Of a stretch of 56,310 nt of DNA, positions 33,941-42,915 are shown in pieces (the stretch's first letter is position 1; every line of letters starts with the position of its first letter). Source of the DNA: an uncultured Chlamydiae bacterium. GTDB lineage: Bacteria; Chlamydiota; Chlamydiia; Chlamydiales; Rhabdochlamydiaceae. The stretch is from positions 1 through 56,310 of the forward strand of contig CAMFIG010000010.1 in the NCBI GenBank assembly GCA_945952445.1. The letters run 5' to 3'. A program made the position numbers and the translations under genes. Below the pieces are notes generated by a model. It saw nothing but the letters and a program-made list of their open reading frames with translations, searched no databases and was not told the DNA's origin.

Positions 33941-36481
33941 TTGCTTATGGGTCCTATCAGTTCCATACTAGGTGCCGGCTTACGCTTGCTAGACACTTCA
34001 GTCCCTGCATTTCAGCTTATACCGGGATTGGATAAGTTGCTGGAGTGCTCCATGCTTCCCACTTCCGATCAGGTGTTTGTTAAAGAACTCAAAGACAGAA
34101 TTTCTCTAGGTGATGTTGCCAGTCTTTCTGAACGGCAAAAAATATCAGCGATCTATAGTCGAGCCTTGCGAGAAAAATGCAATCTAGTGGCTTTACCTGA
34201 GAAAAAACTGCAAAATTATTTAGAAAAAGTGCAGTTTCTGAATATTTTAGATTTACCAAGACTTTCTGGAGAAGCAGATCTAATTGAAAAAAGCATAGAA
34301 TCTATTTTATGTTCTATTGATAGGATTCCAAACAAAGATTGGGTTTTGTTGCAAGAAGCAATGGAAGAGCTTTTCCCAAGATCTCTTCCGTGGTCTTTGC
34401 AAAAGTTGCAATGCTATGCCGAGTGTTTAGATAGCATGGCTCGATCTCCTCATTCGCTAGAAAAAGAAGAGTTCATAGCAGCATTTAATTTTATGATAGG
34501 GATTTCTTCTGGTTGGGGACCTTTACTTTTTGAGATTGTAAACCTGCCTAAAAAAACAGAGGTTCTTCGTCTTGCATCCATACTTCGGTTTAACTTGTCT
34601 TCTGGATTGGATCGTGTACGGCTGTTGCGCTATGTTCAGTTTAGAAATGAAAAAGAGATTGAACAGGTTTTGTGGTATGCGAAAGAACTTATATTTTCTT
34701 ATTGTTACTCTTCTTCCGTAGTCGAACGGTGTCGTATTGTAGAACAGATACTAGCTTGCGATACTGAAGAAAGAGAGGAAGTGGTCCATTGTGTGAAGCT
34801 TGTCATGAGGGGTGTGGATGAAGAGTTAGTTGGATTGATCGAATGTATTCGAGGCCTTGGCGTTGGAAAGAGAAGCACTGTAGCAGAAACTGTAGCTCGC
34901 TTAAAACCCCTTGTTGGATACAATGATGTGATCCAAAACTTGATGGTTCTTTTTTGGATGAGAAAAGAGGAGGAATGGGGGTTTATGATCTCCATGATAG
35001 GGGAGATCCTTGTGGAATATGATCCCCAAAAAATCCAGATGCTTGTCGTTGTGTCTTTGTTTTTCCTTCCGAATACAGAAGAAACATGGAAGAGTTTAAG
35101 ACAGTTTGTAGATGCATCGATAGGCCAGATAGACCATTTTCCTGAATTTTTATTTCAGTTTTTTAAGGCAAACCCACAAGTAAAAGCAGCAAGCCATGCT
35201 TTTCTTATGAAGGCTTTAGAGGAAGGTGCTGGAAGAGTGTTGCTTGCTTCGCAAATTTGCGATCGAGCCTTTGAGATTCATTTATCTCATGAAGATCCCA
35301 TTGTGCAGCGTGCATGGACTCTCTGTTCTCAAGAAGATAGCCGTTATAAAAATCCTTATGTTATCCAAAGGCAAGTAGAGCAGTTTGCTTTGCAAAAGAC
35401 CCCTCCTATTGCCATGCCGGTGAAGATATATCGAGGCCGGCGTTATGTTTTTCGGCCGGCATTTTTTCTGGATCTTCCTTTAAGGAGTGTTACCAAAGCA
35501 GAAATTTCATCTCGTGTAAATGGAAATACTTTAGAGTTGTTGTTTTCTCGCTTAGAAGGGCGTCTTGCAGATCCAGAACGCAAAAGACGCGTCGATCAGT
35601 ATATTGGAGAGATTTCAGATGAGAAAACTCTTTCTTCTTTAAAACTAAATTTTGCTCTAGATCCTTGTTTGCGAGCGCTGTGGATATTGCCGGAAAGAGA
35701 TGAAGAGCCTGTATCTCATCTGACTGCAGTTTTATATAAGCTGATCGATTTGCTTTTAGACAAGAATGATGGAGTTGCGGAAGGTGCTCTCCTATCAGAA
35801 AGGGAGGAGGCGCTTTTAAACCTTGCGGCTACTGTTAACGCTTGCCCTACCGGAAAAGTAGAGGCTCTTGTGCGAGTATATAATCTCTTATCAGATTCTC
35901 AAAAATATCGATCGATTAAAAAACCGCTGGATGCGCCGGGAGAAGAAATAAGCAGAAGAGCTCTTCAGATGCTTGCTCAAGAAGTGATTCATCGCTTGCT
36001 ATCTATCGATGGTACTTTGATGAAGAAAATGGTAGGAATCAAAGAAGCTGCAATTGCAGAATTTCCTCATCAGGCAATGTATGTGAAAAATTGCATCGCA
36101 AGGCATATTGGATTAAAGCATGATATCCAGTTCGATTTCCATGCAGGTCTTATTTATGACAGGCTTTTAGATCGGTCCTTGGAGGAAATGCTGCAGATTT
36201 TTTATCGCGAGTTGAAGGCAGATGATTTTATTGATGCGCTTTGCCAAACAGTGGAACAGGATATAGCTGAGGGAAATGCAGAGTGGTTTAGTGTTTGCAA
36301 TCAGGTGCTTGAATTAGATCATCCGGAAGACAGGGCCAAATTCTGGGAGACAGACGAAGAGGGTAGAGTGAAATTATGTAAGGCGAGCGCTCTTGCCATA
36401 TGGTTGAAGATGGGTCTTATAGAAGACCTCGCTGCAAGATCGGCTCTTCGGCGATGGGTCGAACGCATGAGGCTTTCTTAA
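33941..36481 (+). CDS. Large unrecognised helical protein
   Basis: 846 residues, no family recognised. It is predicted mostly helical with many Leu-rich amphipathic stretches, no signal peptide and no membrane segments. Landmarks: a basic stretch PVKIYRGRRYVFRPAFF at about residue 500, and EEALLNLAATVNACPTGKV near residue 630. The start is TTG at 33941 or ATG at 33947; neither has a good ribosome site. A -35/-10 pair TTGGAT (33886-33891) and TATCAT (33910-33915) with an 18-base spacer lies upstream. Its last codons form the left arm of a strong terminator. Size, composition and lack of relatives known to me would fit a chlamydia-specific protein, possibly an effector; this is not shown. Confidence 0.7.
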   Translation: MLMGPISSILGAGLRLLDTSVPAFQLIPGLDKLLECSMLPTSDQVFVKELKDRISLGDVASLSERQKISAIYSRALREKCNLVALPEKKLQNYLEKVQFLNILDLPRLSGEADLIEKSIESILCSIDRIPNKDWVLLQEAMEELFPRSLPWSLQKLQCYAECLDSMARSPHSLEKEEFIAAFNFMIGISSGWGPLLFEIVNLPKKTEVLRLASILRFNLSSGLDRVRLLRYVQFRNEKEIEQVLWYAKELIFSYCYSSSVVERCRIVEQILACDTEEREEVVHCVKLVMRGVDEELVGLIECIRGLGVGKRSTVAETVARLKPLVGYNDVIQNLMVLFWMRKEEEWGFMISMIGEILVEYDPQKIQMLVVVSLFFLPNTEETWKSLRQFVDASIGQIDHFPEFLFQFFKANPQVKAASHAFLMKALEEGAGRVLLASQICDRAFEIHLSHEDPIVQRAWTLCSQEDSRYKNPYVIQRQVEQFALQKTPPIAMPVKIYRGRRYVFRPAFFLDLPLRSVTKAEISSRVNGNTLELLFSRLEGRLADPERKRRVDQYIGEISDEKTLSSLKLNFALDPCLRALWILPERDEEPVSHLTAVLYKLIDLLLDKNDGVAEGALLSEREEALLNLAATVNACPTGKVEALVRVYNLLSDSQKYRSIKKPLDAPGEEISRRALQMLAQEVIHRLLSIDGTLMKKMVGIKEAAIAEFPHQAMYVKNCIARHIGLKHDIQFDFHAGLIYDRLLDRSLEEMLQIFYRELKADDFIDALCQTVEQDIAEGNAEWFSVCNQVLELDHPEDRAKFWETDEEGRVKLCKASALAIWLKMGLIEDLAARSALRRWVERMRLS

Positions 36482-36502
36482 AGTCTTTAAGAAAGCCTTT
36501 TT
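36470..36502. terminator. Strong intrinsic terminator between convergent genes
   Basis: AGGCTTTCTTAAA (36470-36482), loop GTC, TTTAAGAAAGCCT (36486-36498), then a T run to 36502. The left arm contains the stop codon of the 846-residue protein; rpsT ends 12 bases to the right, so the stem may serve both directions. Confidence 0.85.
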
Positions 36503-36514
36503 GCTTGCATTTCT

Positions 36515-36787
36515 TTAAGACGTTGCCGTTGCTTTTTTGGAAATGCGAGATTTCATGCGGCTTGCTTTATTTTGCTTAAAAATCCCTTTCTTCACGCCTT
36601 TGTCCACGATGCTGTAGAAGTCGTTTAGTTTTTCCTGTTTTGCATCAGCTCCCGCTGTATCCAGAGCTTTTAGCGTAGTGCTTACTTGGGATCTGAATGC
36701 TTTATTGCGGATACGGTTTTTTTCGCTTTGAATGTCTCTCTTTTTTGCAGAGGGGATTCTTGCTTTGCTTTTTTTTTCATCAGCCAT
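36515..36787 (-). CDS. rpsT: 30S ribosomal protein S20
   Basis: 90-residue basic protein with the S20 pattern SAKKRDIQSEKNRIRNKAFR and KGIFKQNKASRMKSRISKK; it binds 16S rRNA early in 30S assembly. A GAGAGAAG ribosome site and a good sigma-66-type promoter precede it. Closeness to rpoD is also seen in C. trachomatis (CT615-CT617). Confidence 0.97.
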   Translation of the reverse strand: MADEKKSKARIPSAKKRDIQSEKNRIRNKAFRSQVSTTLKALDTAGADAKQEKLNDFYSIVDKGVKKGIFKQNKASRMKSRISKKATATS

Positions 36788-36823
36788 AACTTCTCTCTTA
36801 CCTTAAGAATAAAGATGCCCAAT

Positions 36824-36853
36824 AATATACGAAATCCTCTATAATTTCGTCAA
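36824..36853 (-). promoter_or_regulatory. Promoter of rpsT
   Basis: On the minus strand TTGACG (36853-36848), an 18-base spacer and TATATT (36829-36824), 37 bases before the rpsT start. On the opposite strand TATAAT at 36840-36845 could be the -10 box of the divergent gene at 36880, so two promoters may overlap. Confidence 0.6.
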
Positions 36854-36879
36854 AGTGCGAAACTAGGTAAAGATCATAT

Positions 36880-37320
36880 ATGATGCGTGTTTGGATGGTT
36901 TTGCTCATCTTAACATCTTTAGTATCAACGTGGTTTGTTGGAGGAGCCCTCTTTCAGGTTTGGAGATATTTTTCTCTCGATCAGCAAGCCAAAGCGCACA
37001 TCCGAAGCTGGGAAGTGGTGGAAAGTCATAGTGGCCGGTATGCTGTCGAGGCAGAATATGACTTTTTAGTAAAAAATACCCTTTATGAGGGGCGAATGCT
37101 ATTTTCCCATCTCTACTTCATCAGTCCTTCCGCTGCTGAAAGCGCGATTGCAGAGATGAACAAGCAATCGTGGATGGCCTGGTATCAAGCAGGAGATCCT
37201 TCTTGCCATTCTTTACAGAGGCTATTTCCTTTCAAGGCTTCTATCCATGCCATTTTGACTCTGGGCGTTCTTGTCTATTTTTTGTTTTTGAAACGATGGT
37301 TGATGGTGCGTATCGCCTAA
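36880..37320 (+). CDS. Small inner-membrane protein, DUF3592-like
   Basis: 146 residues with an N-terminal membrane segment (VWMVLLILTSLVSTWFVGGALF), a soluble middle of beta character (YAVEAEYDFLVKNTLYEGRM, then AMNK-type SPSAAESAIAEMNKQSW) and a second segment near the end (ILTLGVLVYFLFLKRWL). This layout resembles DUF3592 membrane proteins, which have no known function. AGGTAAAG precedes the start. Its last 99 bases overlap an antisense frame at 37222. Confidence 0.7.
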   Translation: MMRVWMVLLILTSLVSTWFVGGALFQVWRYFSLDQQAKAHIRSWEVVESHSGRYAVEAEYDFLVKNTLYEGRMLFSHLYFISPSAAESAIAEMNKQSWMAWYQAGDPSCHSLQRLFPFKASIHAILTLGVLVYFLFLKRWLMVRIA

Positions 37321-37884
37321 TTTTCTCAATAGAAAATAATAGAAAAACAGAGGCCATTTCTTGCGAAGATGGGCCACTTCTTGCTTTCTTCTTTGTAGAG
37401 TCTCTTGGAAGCGAGGAGCTTGCAATCTATCTACGTAGTCTCCGGAAAAATACCAAGGAGTGGAGTGGGCGGGAGAAACCAAAGATAGCTCTAGAGTTTC
37501 GATCTCTTGTGTTTTTTTACGAGGGATATTAAGACGGGTCGTCATAAGAGGGGATGGGAATTTTCTGTAGTCTTCAAAAAAAATGGAGAGGTCTTTTGAA
37601 TAAGAACATAGATAAAGAGCGTCTTCTTGGGGAAGAAAGTGATAAATCCAACGCCTATTTCGAGGGATTAGCCAAATGACATGTTCTGCCTGTTTTAAGG
37701 CCTCTGCTCGCAAAAGAAGAATGGTCTTTTTTTTAATTAGCTTGAAAACGGGGATAAAAATAAGCGAAGGATTTGATGTTTTAAAACCGATAAATCGTTG
37801 TTTGCGGATAAAGAGATGGCATAGATGATTTGGCAGAAGAGCTTTTCGTAAAGAAGCGTAGCTGGTAAGAGTAAGTTTAACCAT
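37222..37884 (-). CDS. Hypothetical basic protein
   Basis: 220 residues, rich in Lys, Arg, Phe and Leu, not recognised. It fills the space between 37320 and rpoD, where no plus-strand gene exists, and is the only long frame there. A hydrophobic stretch around residues 40-60 (PSLIFIPVFKLIKKKTILLL) is followed by HVIWLIPRNRRWIYHFLP. The C-terminal third overlaps the convergent gene at 36880-37320 by 99 bases, so the true end or the gene itself is uncertain. No clear ribosome site. Confidence 0.45.
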   Translation of the reverse strand: MVKLTLTSYASLRKALLPNHLCHLFIRKQRFIGFKTSNPSLIFIPVFKLIKKKTILLLRAEALKQAEHVIWLIPRNRRWIYHFLPQEDALYLCSYSKDLSIFFEDYRKFPSPLMTTRLNIPRKKTQEIETLELSLVSPAHSTPWYFSGDYVDRLQAPRFQETLQRRKQEVAHLRKKWPLFFYYFLLRKLGDTHHQPSFQKQKIDKNAQSQNGMDRSLERK

Positions 37885-38096
37885 GAAGAAGCTCCAAAAA
37901 ACTCAAGATTGCAACATATATTTTTTTTTAGCTCAAGCAAACCGTTTGCGAATTTCTTTTACTCATGATAGACTCGCTATGAATCGAACAGTAATAAAAG
38001 GCAGAAGATGTTGTCTTCGGTATTCCTTCTTGCAAGTAAAAGACATCTTTGCCTTAAAACATCTTCAAGGTCCTTCATTTCTATCTTTAGGAATAT

Positions 38097-39761
38097 ATGA
38101 CAAAAGCGTCGTTTAGTAGTTTGTTTAGCCAGCAGCATCAGCAAAAAGTAGAAGAGCTCGTAGGGGTTGCAAAAGAGCAAGGGTATATTACCTACGAGGA
38201 AATCAACGAAATCCTTCCGATGAGCTTCGACTCGCCAGAGCAGATCGATCAAATTTTGATCTTTCTCAGTGGAATGGATATCCAGATCTTGAACCAAGCT
38301 GAAGTAGAGAGGCAGAAAGAGAGAAAAAAAGAAGCGAAAGAACTCGAAGGTTTTACAAAAAAATCGGAAGGGACCTCGGACGATCCTGTAAGGATGTATT
38401 TAAAGGAAATGGGATCGGTTCCTTTGCTCACTCGTGAAGAGGAAGTCGAGATTTCCAAAAGAATTGAAAAAGCGCAAATTCAGATTGAAAAAATCATTAT
38501 GCGGTTTCGGTATTCTACGCGCGAAGCGATCTCCATTGCTAATTATCTTATCTCCGGAAAAGATCGCTTCGATAAAATCGTCTCGGAAAAAGAGGTTTCC
38601 GATAAGTCTTCTTATTTACAGCTTCTTCCTAAGTTGTGCAATTTGTTGAAACAAGAAGATCTGATTTTAGAGCAGTATCTTTTGCAGCTCAAAGATCCCT
38701 CATTAAAAAAAGTGGATCGAGTAAAAATTTCTGAGGATATTGAAAAAAGCAGAATCCGCACGCAAGCTTATTTGCGCAGGATGTATTGCAGACATAACAT
38801 CATCGAGGACTTCGTAGAAGTGATTTTGACAGCCTATGACCGATTTTTGGTTCTTGAAAAAGAGATCCAAGAATTGATTCCTCGGGCTGAGAGAAACAAA
38901 TTTGCAGCGGGGAAACTGCTTGCCGTAAAAAGAAAGCTTCACAAAAGAGAGCTGGCAGCCGGAAGAGGGCTTGATGAATTCAAAAAAGATGTCCGCATGC
39001 TGCAGAGATGGATGGACAAGAGCCAAGAAGCAAAAAGAGAGATGGTTGAGTCTAACCTGCGCCTTGTGATCTCTATTGCCAAAAAATATACGAACCGAGG
39101 GCTTTCCTTCTTAGATCTTATCCAAGAAGGGAATATGGGGCTTATGAAAGCTGTCGAGAAATTTGAATATCGTCGTGGATATAAATTTTCGACATATGCT
39201 ACTTGGTGGATCCGGCAGGCTGTAACTCGCGCTATTGCAGATCAGGCGAGGACGATTCGCATTCCTGTCCATATGATCGAAACGATCAATAAAGTGCTTC
39301 GCGGCGCTAAGAAGTTAATGATGGAAACGGGAAGAGAACCCACTCCTGAAGAGCTGGCAAGCGAGCTGGGTCTGACCGCTGAAAGAGTTCGAGAAATTTA
39401 TAAAATTGCTCAGCATCCGATCTCTCTCCAAGCTGAAGTGGGGGACGGAGGAGAAAGCCAATTTGGAGACTTCTTAGAAGATACAGCCATTGAATCTCCT
39501 GCGGAAGCAACGGGATACGCTATCTTAAAGGACAAAATGAATGAGGTTTTGACTACTTTAACGGATCGAGAAAGAACGGTTCTCATTGAGCGTTTTGGTC
39601 TTTTAGATGGCAAACCGAAAACTCTTGAAGAGGTGGGGGTTCGTTTTAAAGTCACGCGTGAGCGTGTGCGCCAAATTGAAGCGAAGGCTCTTCGGAAGAT
39701 GCGCCATCCTACCCGCTCTAAGCAACTGCAGGCGTTTTTAGATTTGCTAGAAACGGATTAA
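38097..39761 (+). CDS. rpoD: Major sigma factor RpoD (sigma-66)
   Basis: 554-residue primary sigma factor. Region 1.1 at the N-terminus ([18 protein letters not shown]), region 1.2 [21 protein letters not shown], a non-conserved insert at about 130-300, region 2 with [26 protein letters not shown] and [19 protein letters not shown] (-10 recognition; quoted parts are adjacent segments), region 3, and region 4.2 [23 protein letters not shown] (-35 recognition). AGGA lies 7 bases before the ATG. It will be the factor reading most promoters in this window. Confidence 0.97.
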   Translation: MTKASFSSLFSQQHQQKVEELVGVAKEQGYITYEEINEILPMSFDSPEQIDQILIFLSGMDIQILNQAEVERQKERKKEAKELEGFTKKSEGTSDDPVRMYLKEMGSVPLLTREEEVEISKRIEKAQIQIEKIIMRFRYSTREAISIANYLISGKDRFDKIVSEKEVSDKSSYLQLLPKLCNLLKQEDLILEQYLLQLKDPSLKKVDRVKISEDIEKSRIRTQAYLRRMYCRHNIIEDFVEVILTAYDRFLVLEKEIQELIPRAERNKFAAGKLLAVKRKLHKRELAAGRGLDEFKKDVRMLQRWMDKSQEAKREMVESNLRLVISIAKKYTNRGLSFLDLIQEGNMGLMKAVEKFEYRRGYKFSTYATWWIRQAVTRAIADQARTIRIPVHMIETINKVLRGAKKLMMETGREPTPEELASELGLTAERVREIYKIAQHPISLQAEVGDGGESQFGDFLEDTAIESPAEATGYAILKDKMNEVLTTLTDRERTVLIERFGLLDGKPKTLEEVGVRFKVTRERVRQIEAKALRKMRHPTRSKQLQAFLDLLETD

Positions 39762-39775
39762 AGAGAGCTCTTTCG

Positions 39776-41953
39776 GTGGTAAAGCCTGGTGAAGAAGAAA
39801 CCTTTATTCACGCCTTGTTTTCTCCTGAAGGGCTTTTAGGCCGTTTTGTGCCCGGCTATGAGCTGCGCGAAGACCAAAGAACTATGGCTCTTCGCATTTG
39901 GAAAGCATACAAAGAAGAACATATTCATCTGTTTGAAGCAGGGACAGGGATCGGCAAAAGCTGGGCATACTTGATCCCCGCTATCGTATGGGCTTGCACT
40001 CGGAATGAAACGACGGTAGTTTCTACCCATACCATTGCTCTGCAAGAGCAGTTAATGCATAAAGACATCCCCTTTCTTTTGGAAAAATTAGGCTTAGATG
40101 TAGAAGTTGTTTTAGTGAAAGGGATGGGTAATTACTTCTGCTATAGAAAATTTGAATCCTGTGTCATGGATCCATGGCAGCTTTCTCCTCAAGAACAAAC
40201 TTTGATCTCTCGTCTGGATGCATGGTCTCGCAATACGCAAGAAGGTTCGGCTTCGGATCTTGGGTTTGGATTGGTTCCTGGGTTTTGGGAGAAGGTGTCA
40301 GCGGAGAGCTCGTCCTGCAGTCATGTCGAATGTCCCCATTTTAAAAAGTGTTTTTTCTTTAAAGCGAGAAAAAAGATGGGAGAAGCTAAGATTTTGATTG
40401 TCAATCATTATCTGCTGATGGCTGATCTTGTTGCTAAGAAAAGATCTCCGGATGAAAACACTCTCTTGCCTAAATATGAGAGAATTGTAGTTGATGAGGC
40501 ACATCATCTAGAGCAAGTGGCTTTTGAAAGTTTTTCCAAAAAGACAAGTAGGCTAGATCTGATTCGCTGGCTAGGAAGATTGGTCTCTGAACTTAGGCCT
40601 GAAAAAGGGCGTCTTGTTCTTCTTGCGCAAGATCTGTCTGCGTACCCTTCTCAAGCAGCGGTTATTTTGCCTGCATTACAAATCGATTTACCGGCGGCTA
40701 GGATACAGGCAGTAGCGATCATCGAAGAGCTTTTTCAGCAGGTAGAATCTTTTTCTTTGCGATATGCTACAGAAGAAAAAGGAGGAGAAAGAAAAGAGAG
40801 TAAATGGAGGTTTACGCCGGAGTCTTTGAAGGAGCCTCTATGGCAGGATACAATCACCCCCCTCTTTACTCAATGTGCTTCTTCTTTGCTTGCGGTAGCA
40901 AACCAGATTGTCCCTCTTGTAAAGGCATATGAAGATTGGGGAGAGTCTTTGCAGCAGGCGTGTTTGTCGCATATTCAAGAGCTTTCTTTTATTGCTGAAT
41001 ATCTTACGCAAAAAGCGGAAGATTTAAAAGAATTCGTCTCTTCTCAAGAGGACTCTCATCGGGTCAAGTGGATGGAAATCTCAGAAAAACTTATGAATGT
41101 GACTCTTGTCAATGCGCATCTCAACATTTCGCACTATCTGCAAGAGCTCCTGTTTTCCTTGAAGAAAACAGGGGTTCTATGCAGCGCAACTTTGACTTCG
41201 GCGGGTTCTTTTGCGCACGTCATGGAAAGAATCGGCCTTTCTCAACTCTCTGATCGCTCTATTTTGCAAAACAGCTATCCATCCCCTTTCGACTACGCTT
41301 CCAGAACTCTTCTAGCAGTGCCTAACGATATCGCCCTGCCTTCAGAGCCTCAGTTTTTAGAGGAAGCAATCCAGGCGATCTCTCGAGCGATCGAGGTGAG
41401 CCGAGGCGGGTGTTTTATCCTTTTTACCTCATACGATATGCTCAATCAAGCGTATCATATGCTTATGGGAAAAGGGTGTTCTTTTCCGGTTCTCAAACAA
41501 GGACAAGCTTCTAGGCAGGCTCTTCTAGACCGTTTTAAGGCGTCTATAAACAATGTTCTTTTGGGTACAGATTCTTTTTGGGAAGGCGTGGACGTTCCCG
41601 GCGAGAGTTTGCGGTGTGTGGTCTTGGTGAAACTTCCATTTTCTGTCCCTTCAGATCCTCTTTATGAAGCCTACAGCGAGATGTATAAAAAGGAGGGAAA
41701 AGATCCTTTTATGGAATATTCTCTACCTCAAGCGGTGTTGAAGTTCAAGCAGGGCTACGGGCGTCTTATGCGTAGAAAAAATGACAGGGGATGTGTGATC
41801 TGTTTAGATAAGAGGATCATGACCAAACGATACGGGGTGCATTTTCTCAAAAGCATCCCCTCTTCGCCTCGGCTCTTTGCTAAAAGTGAGCTTATGTTTT
41901 CAGAGATGCAAGAATTTTACAGAAAAACAGATCCAGTAGAATTTGGAGCGTAG
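39776..41953 (+). CDS. dinG: DinG/YoaA-type DNA helicase
   Basis: 725-residue XPD-like 5'-3' helicase. Walker A EAGTGIGKSW, four Cys of the iron-sulfur domain between C121-type FCYRKFESC and SCSHVECPHFKKC, the DEAH box VVDEAHHLEQ, TTLTS-type GVLCSATLTSAG, and motif VI QGYGRLMRRKNDRG. The start is GTG at 39776, 15 bases after the rpoD stop, so it is co-transcribed with rpoD. The last ten bases, including the stop codon, are also the 3' end of an antisense tRNA-Ala. DinG family members unwind R-loops and help replication past obstacles. Confidence 0.9.
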   Translation: MVKPGEEETFIHALFSPEGLLGRFVPGYELREDQRTMALRIWKAYKEEHIHLFEAGTGIGKSWAYLIPAIVWACTRNETTVVSTHTIALQEQLMHKDIPFLLEKLGLDVEVVLVKGMGNYFCYRKFESCVMDPWQLSPQEQTLISRLDAWSRNTQEGSASDLGFGLVPGFWEKVSAESSSCSHVECPHFKKCFFFKARKKMGEAKILIVNHYLLMADLVAKKRSPDENTLLPKYERIVVDEAHHLEQVAFESFSKKTSRLDLIRWLGRLVSELRPEKGRLVLLAQDLSAYPSQAAVILPALQIDLPAARIQAVAIIEELFQQVESFSLRYATEEKGGERKESKWRFTPESLKEPLWQDTITPLFTQCASSLLAVANQIVPLVKAYEDWGESLQQACLSHIQELSFIAEYLTQKAEDLKEFVSSQEDSHRVKWMEISEKLMNVTLVNAHLNISHYLQELLFSLKKTGVLCSATLTSAGSFAHVMERIGLSQLSDRSILQNSYPSPFDYASRTLLAVPNDIALPSEPQFLEEAIQAISRAIEVSRGGCFILFTSYDMLNQAYHMLMGKGCSFPVLKQGQASRQALLDRFKASINNVLLGTDSFWEGVDVPGESLRCVVLVKLPFSVPSDPLYEAYSEMYKKEGKDPFMEYSLPQAVLKFKQGYGRLMRRKNDRGCVICLDKRIMTKRYGVHFLKSIPSSPRLFAKSELMFSEMQEFYRKTDPVEFGA

Positions 41954-42016
41954 CGGGGTCGAACCGCTGACCTCAACAATGCCATCGTTGCGCTCTACCA
42001 ACTGAGCTAACGCCCC
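41944..42016 (-). tRNA. tRNA-Ala(GGC)
   Basis: A 73-base tRNA on the minus strand. Acceptor GGGGCGT pairs with ACGCTCC including a G3-T70 wobble pair, the identity mark of alanine tRNA. D arm GCTCAGTTGGTAGAGC, anticodon arm CAACG-ATGGCAT-TGTTG giving anticodon GGC, T arm with GGTTCGACCCC. The discriminator is A73; CCA is not encoded. The 3' end overlaps the last ten bases of the opposite-strand helicase gene. Confidence 0.95.
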
Positions 42017-42030
42017 TCATATTGCAAGAC

Positions 42031-42059
42031 AGTTTAAAAGATAGAGGAAAAAACTGCAA
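42031..42059 (-). promoter_or_regulatory. Probable promoter of tRNA-Ala
   Basis: On the minus strand TTGCAG (42059-42054), a 17-base spacer and TAAACT (42036-42031), 14 bases before the tRNA 5' end. Confidence 0.45.
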
Positions 42060-42080
42060 TCGCTTAGCTTGTATTTTTTT

Positions 42081-42902
42081 TTATTTTCTGCAAGTCGTTT
42101 TGTTAAAATAGTCCCATGGAAATGCCTCTAAAAGAGCATCTGTATCAATGTAAGCAGGTTCTTCCCCTCCCATTTCGATAGCTTGTTGGACGGAGGTGGC
42201 GTATTGAAAATTCGGTCTTCCTGTCGATTCGTAGTAGTCTTGGTATTTTAAAAGTGGTTCAATCCAGGTCATTTTAAGAAGACGGGTAGGGATTCCAAGG
42301 GATTCTGCTACGATGATTCCGTGCAAAGAAGAGGAGATGACAAGGCGGCTTTTTATCATTTTTTTAACAATCTGCTTCCAAGGAAGTGTGGGAAGAACCA
42401 CATTTTTGTACTTCAAAAAGCATGAGATCTCTCCGATGTTGGGGATAATGATATAATCATAGACGGGATCCTCTTTTTGGAACTCCGGGAATAAACGACC
42501 GATGAGAACGGCCGGATCGCCATAGACTTCAGGGCAGGGAATTCCTTTTTTTATTAGAAAATCTCGAGTTCTAGGACCTCGTACAGCGCGGACATCAAGA
42601 GATGAAAATCGATTTTCTTGAGAAGGATCTTCTCGGAACCCAGATCCCCAGATTACATCTCCGTTTCTTGCGTAATGGAGAATCGATCCAGCAGAAAAAA
42701 GTATAGGACGTTTTGATTCCAGGGGCATATTTTGCACAGATCTTCCGAGAATCTTCTCTACGATCACATGGGAAAGGTCATCTCCGAAGTCGATCCCTTC
42801 TTTGTTTTCTCGCCAAAACATCCCATTTTCTAAAGAGTAGGAGTTTATTGACAGACAAAAAGAGAGAAGGTGGAGGAAAATAACAATAGAATATCGAATC
42901 AT
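42081..42902 (-). CDS. Polysaccharide pyruvyl transferase-family protein with signal peptide
   Basis: 273 residues. After a Sec signal peptide (MIRYSIVIFLHLLSFCLSINSYS) comes a GT-B-like half: NWGDDL-type IDFGDDLSHVIVEKILG, VIWGSGFRED, VRAVRGPRTRDFLIKKG, YGDPAVLIGRLFP and the conserved ISSSLHGIIVAESLGIP, all typical of the pyruvyl transferase family (ExoV/WcaK/CsaB) that moves pyruvate from PEP to a sugar. Members act in the cytosol; the signal peptide here is unusual. It follows the methyltransferase after 13 bases, in one operon. Confidence 0.85.
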   Translation of the reverse strand: MIRYSIVIFLHLLSFCLSINSYSLENGMFWRENKEGIDFGDDLSHVIVEKILGRSVQNMPLESKRPILFSAGSILHYARNGDVIWGSGFREDPSQENRFSSLDVRAVRGPRTRDFLIKKGIPCPEVYGDPAVLIGRLFPEFQKEDPVYDYIIIPNIGEISCFLKYKNVVLPTLPWKQIVKKMIKSRLVISSSLHGIIVAESLGIPTRLLKMTWIEPLLKYQDYYESTGRPNFQYATSVQQAIEMGGEEPAYIDTDALLEAFPWDYFNKTTCRK

Positions 42903-42915
42903 AATATTTTCTCTT

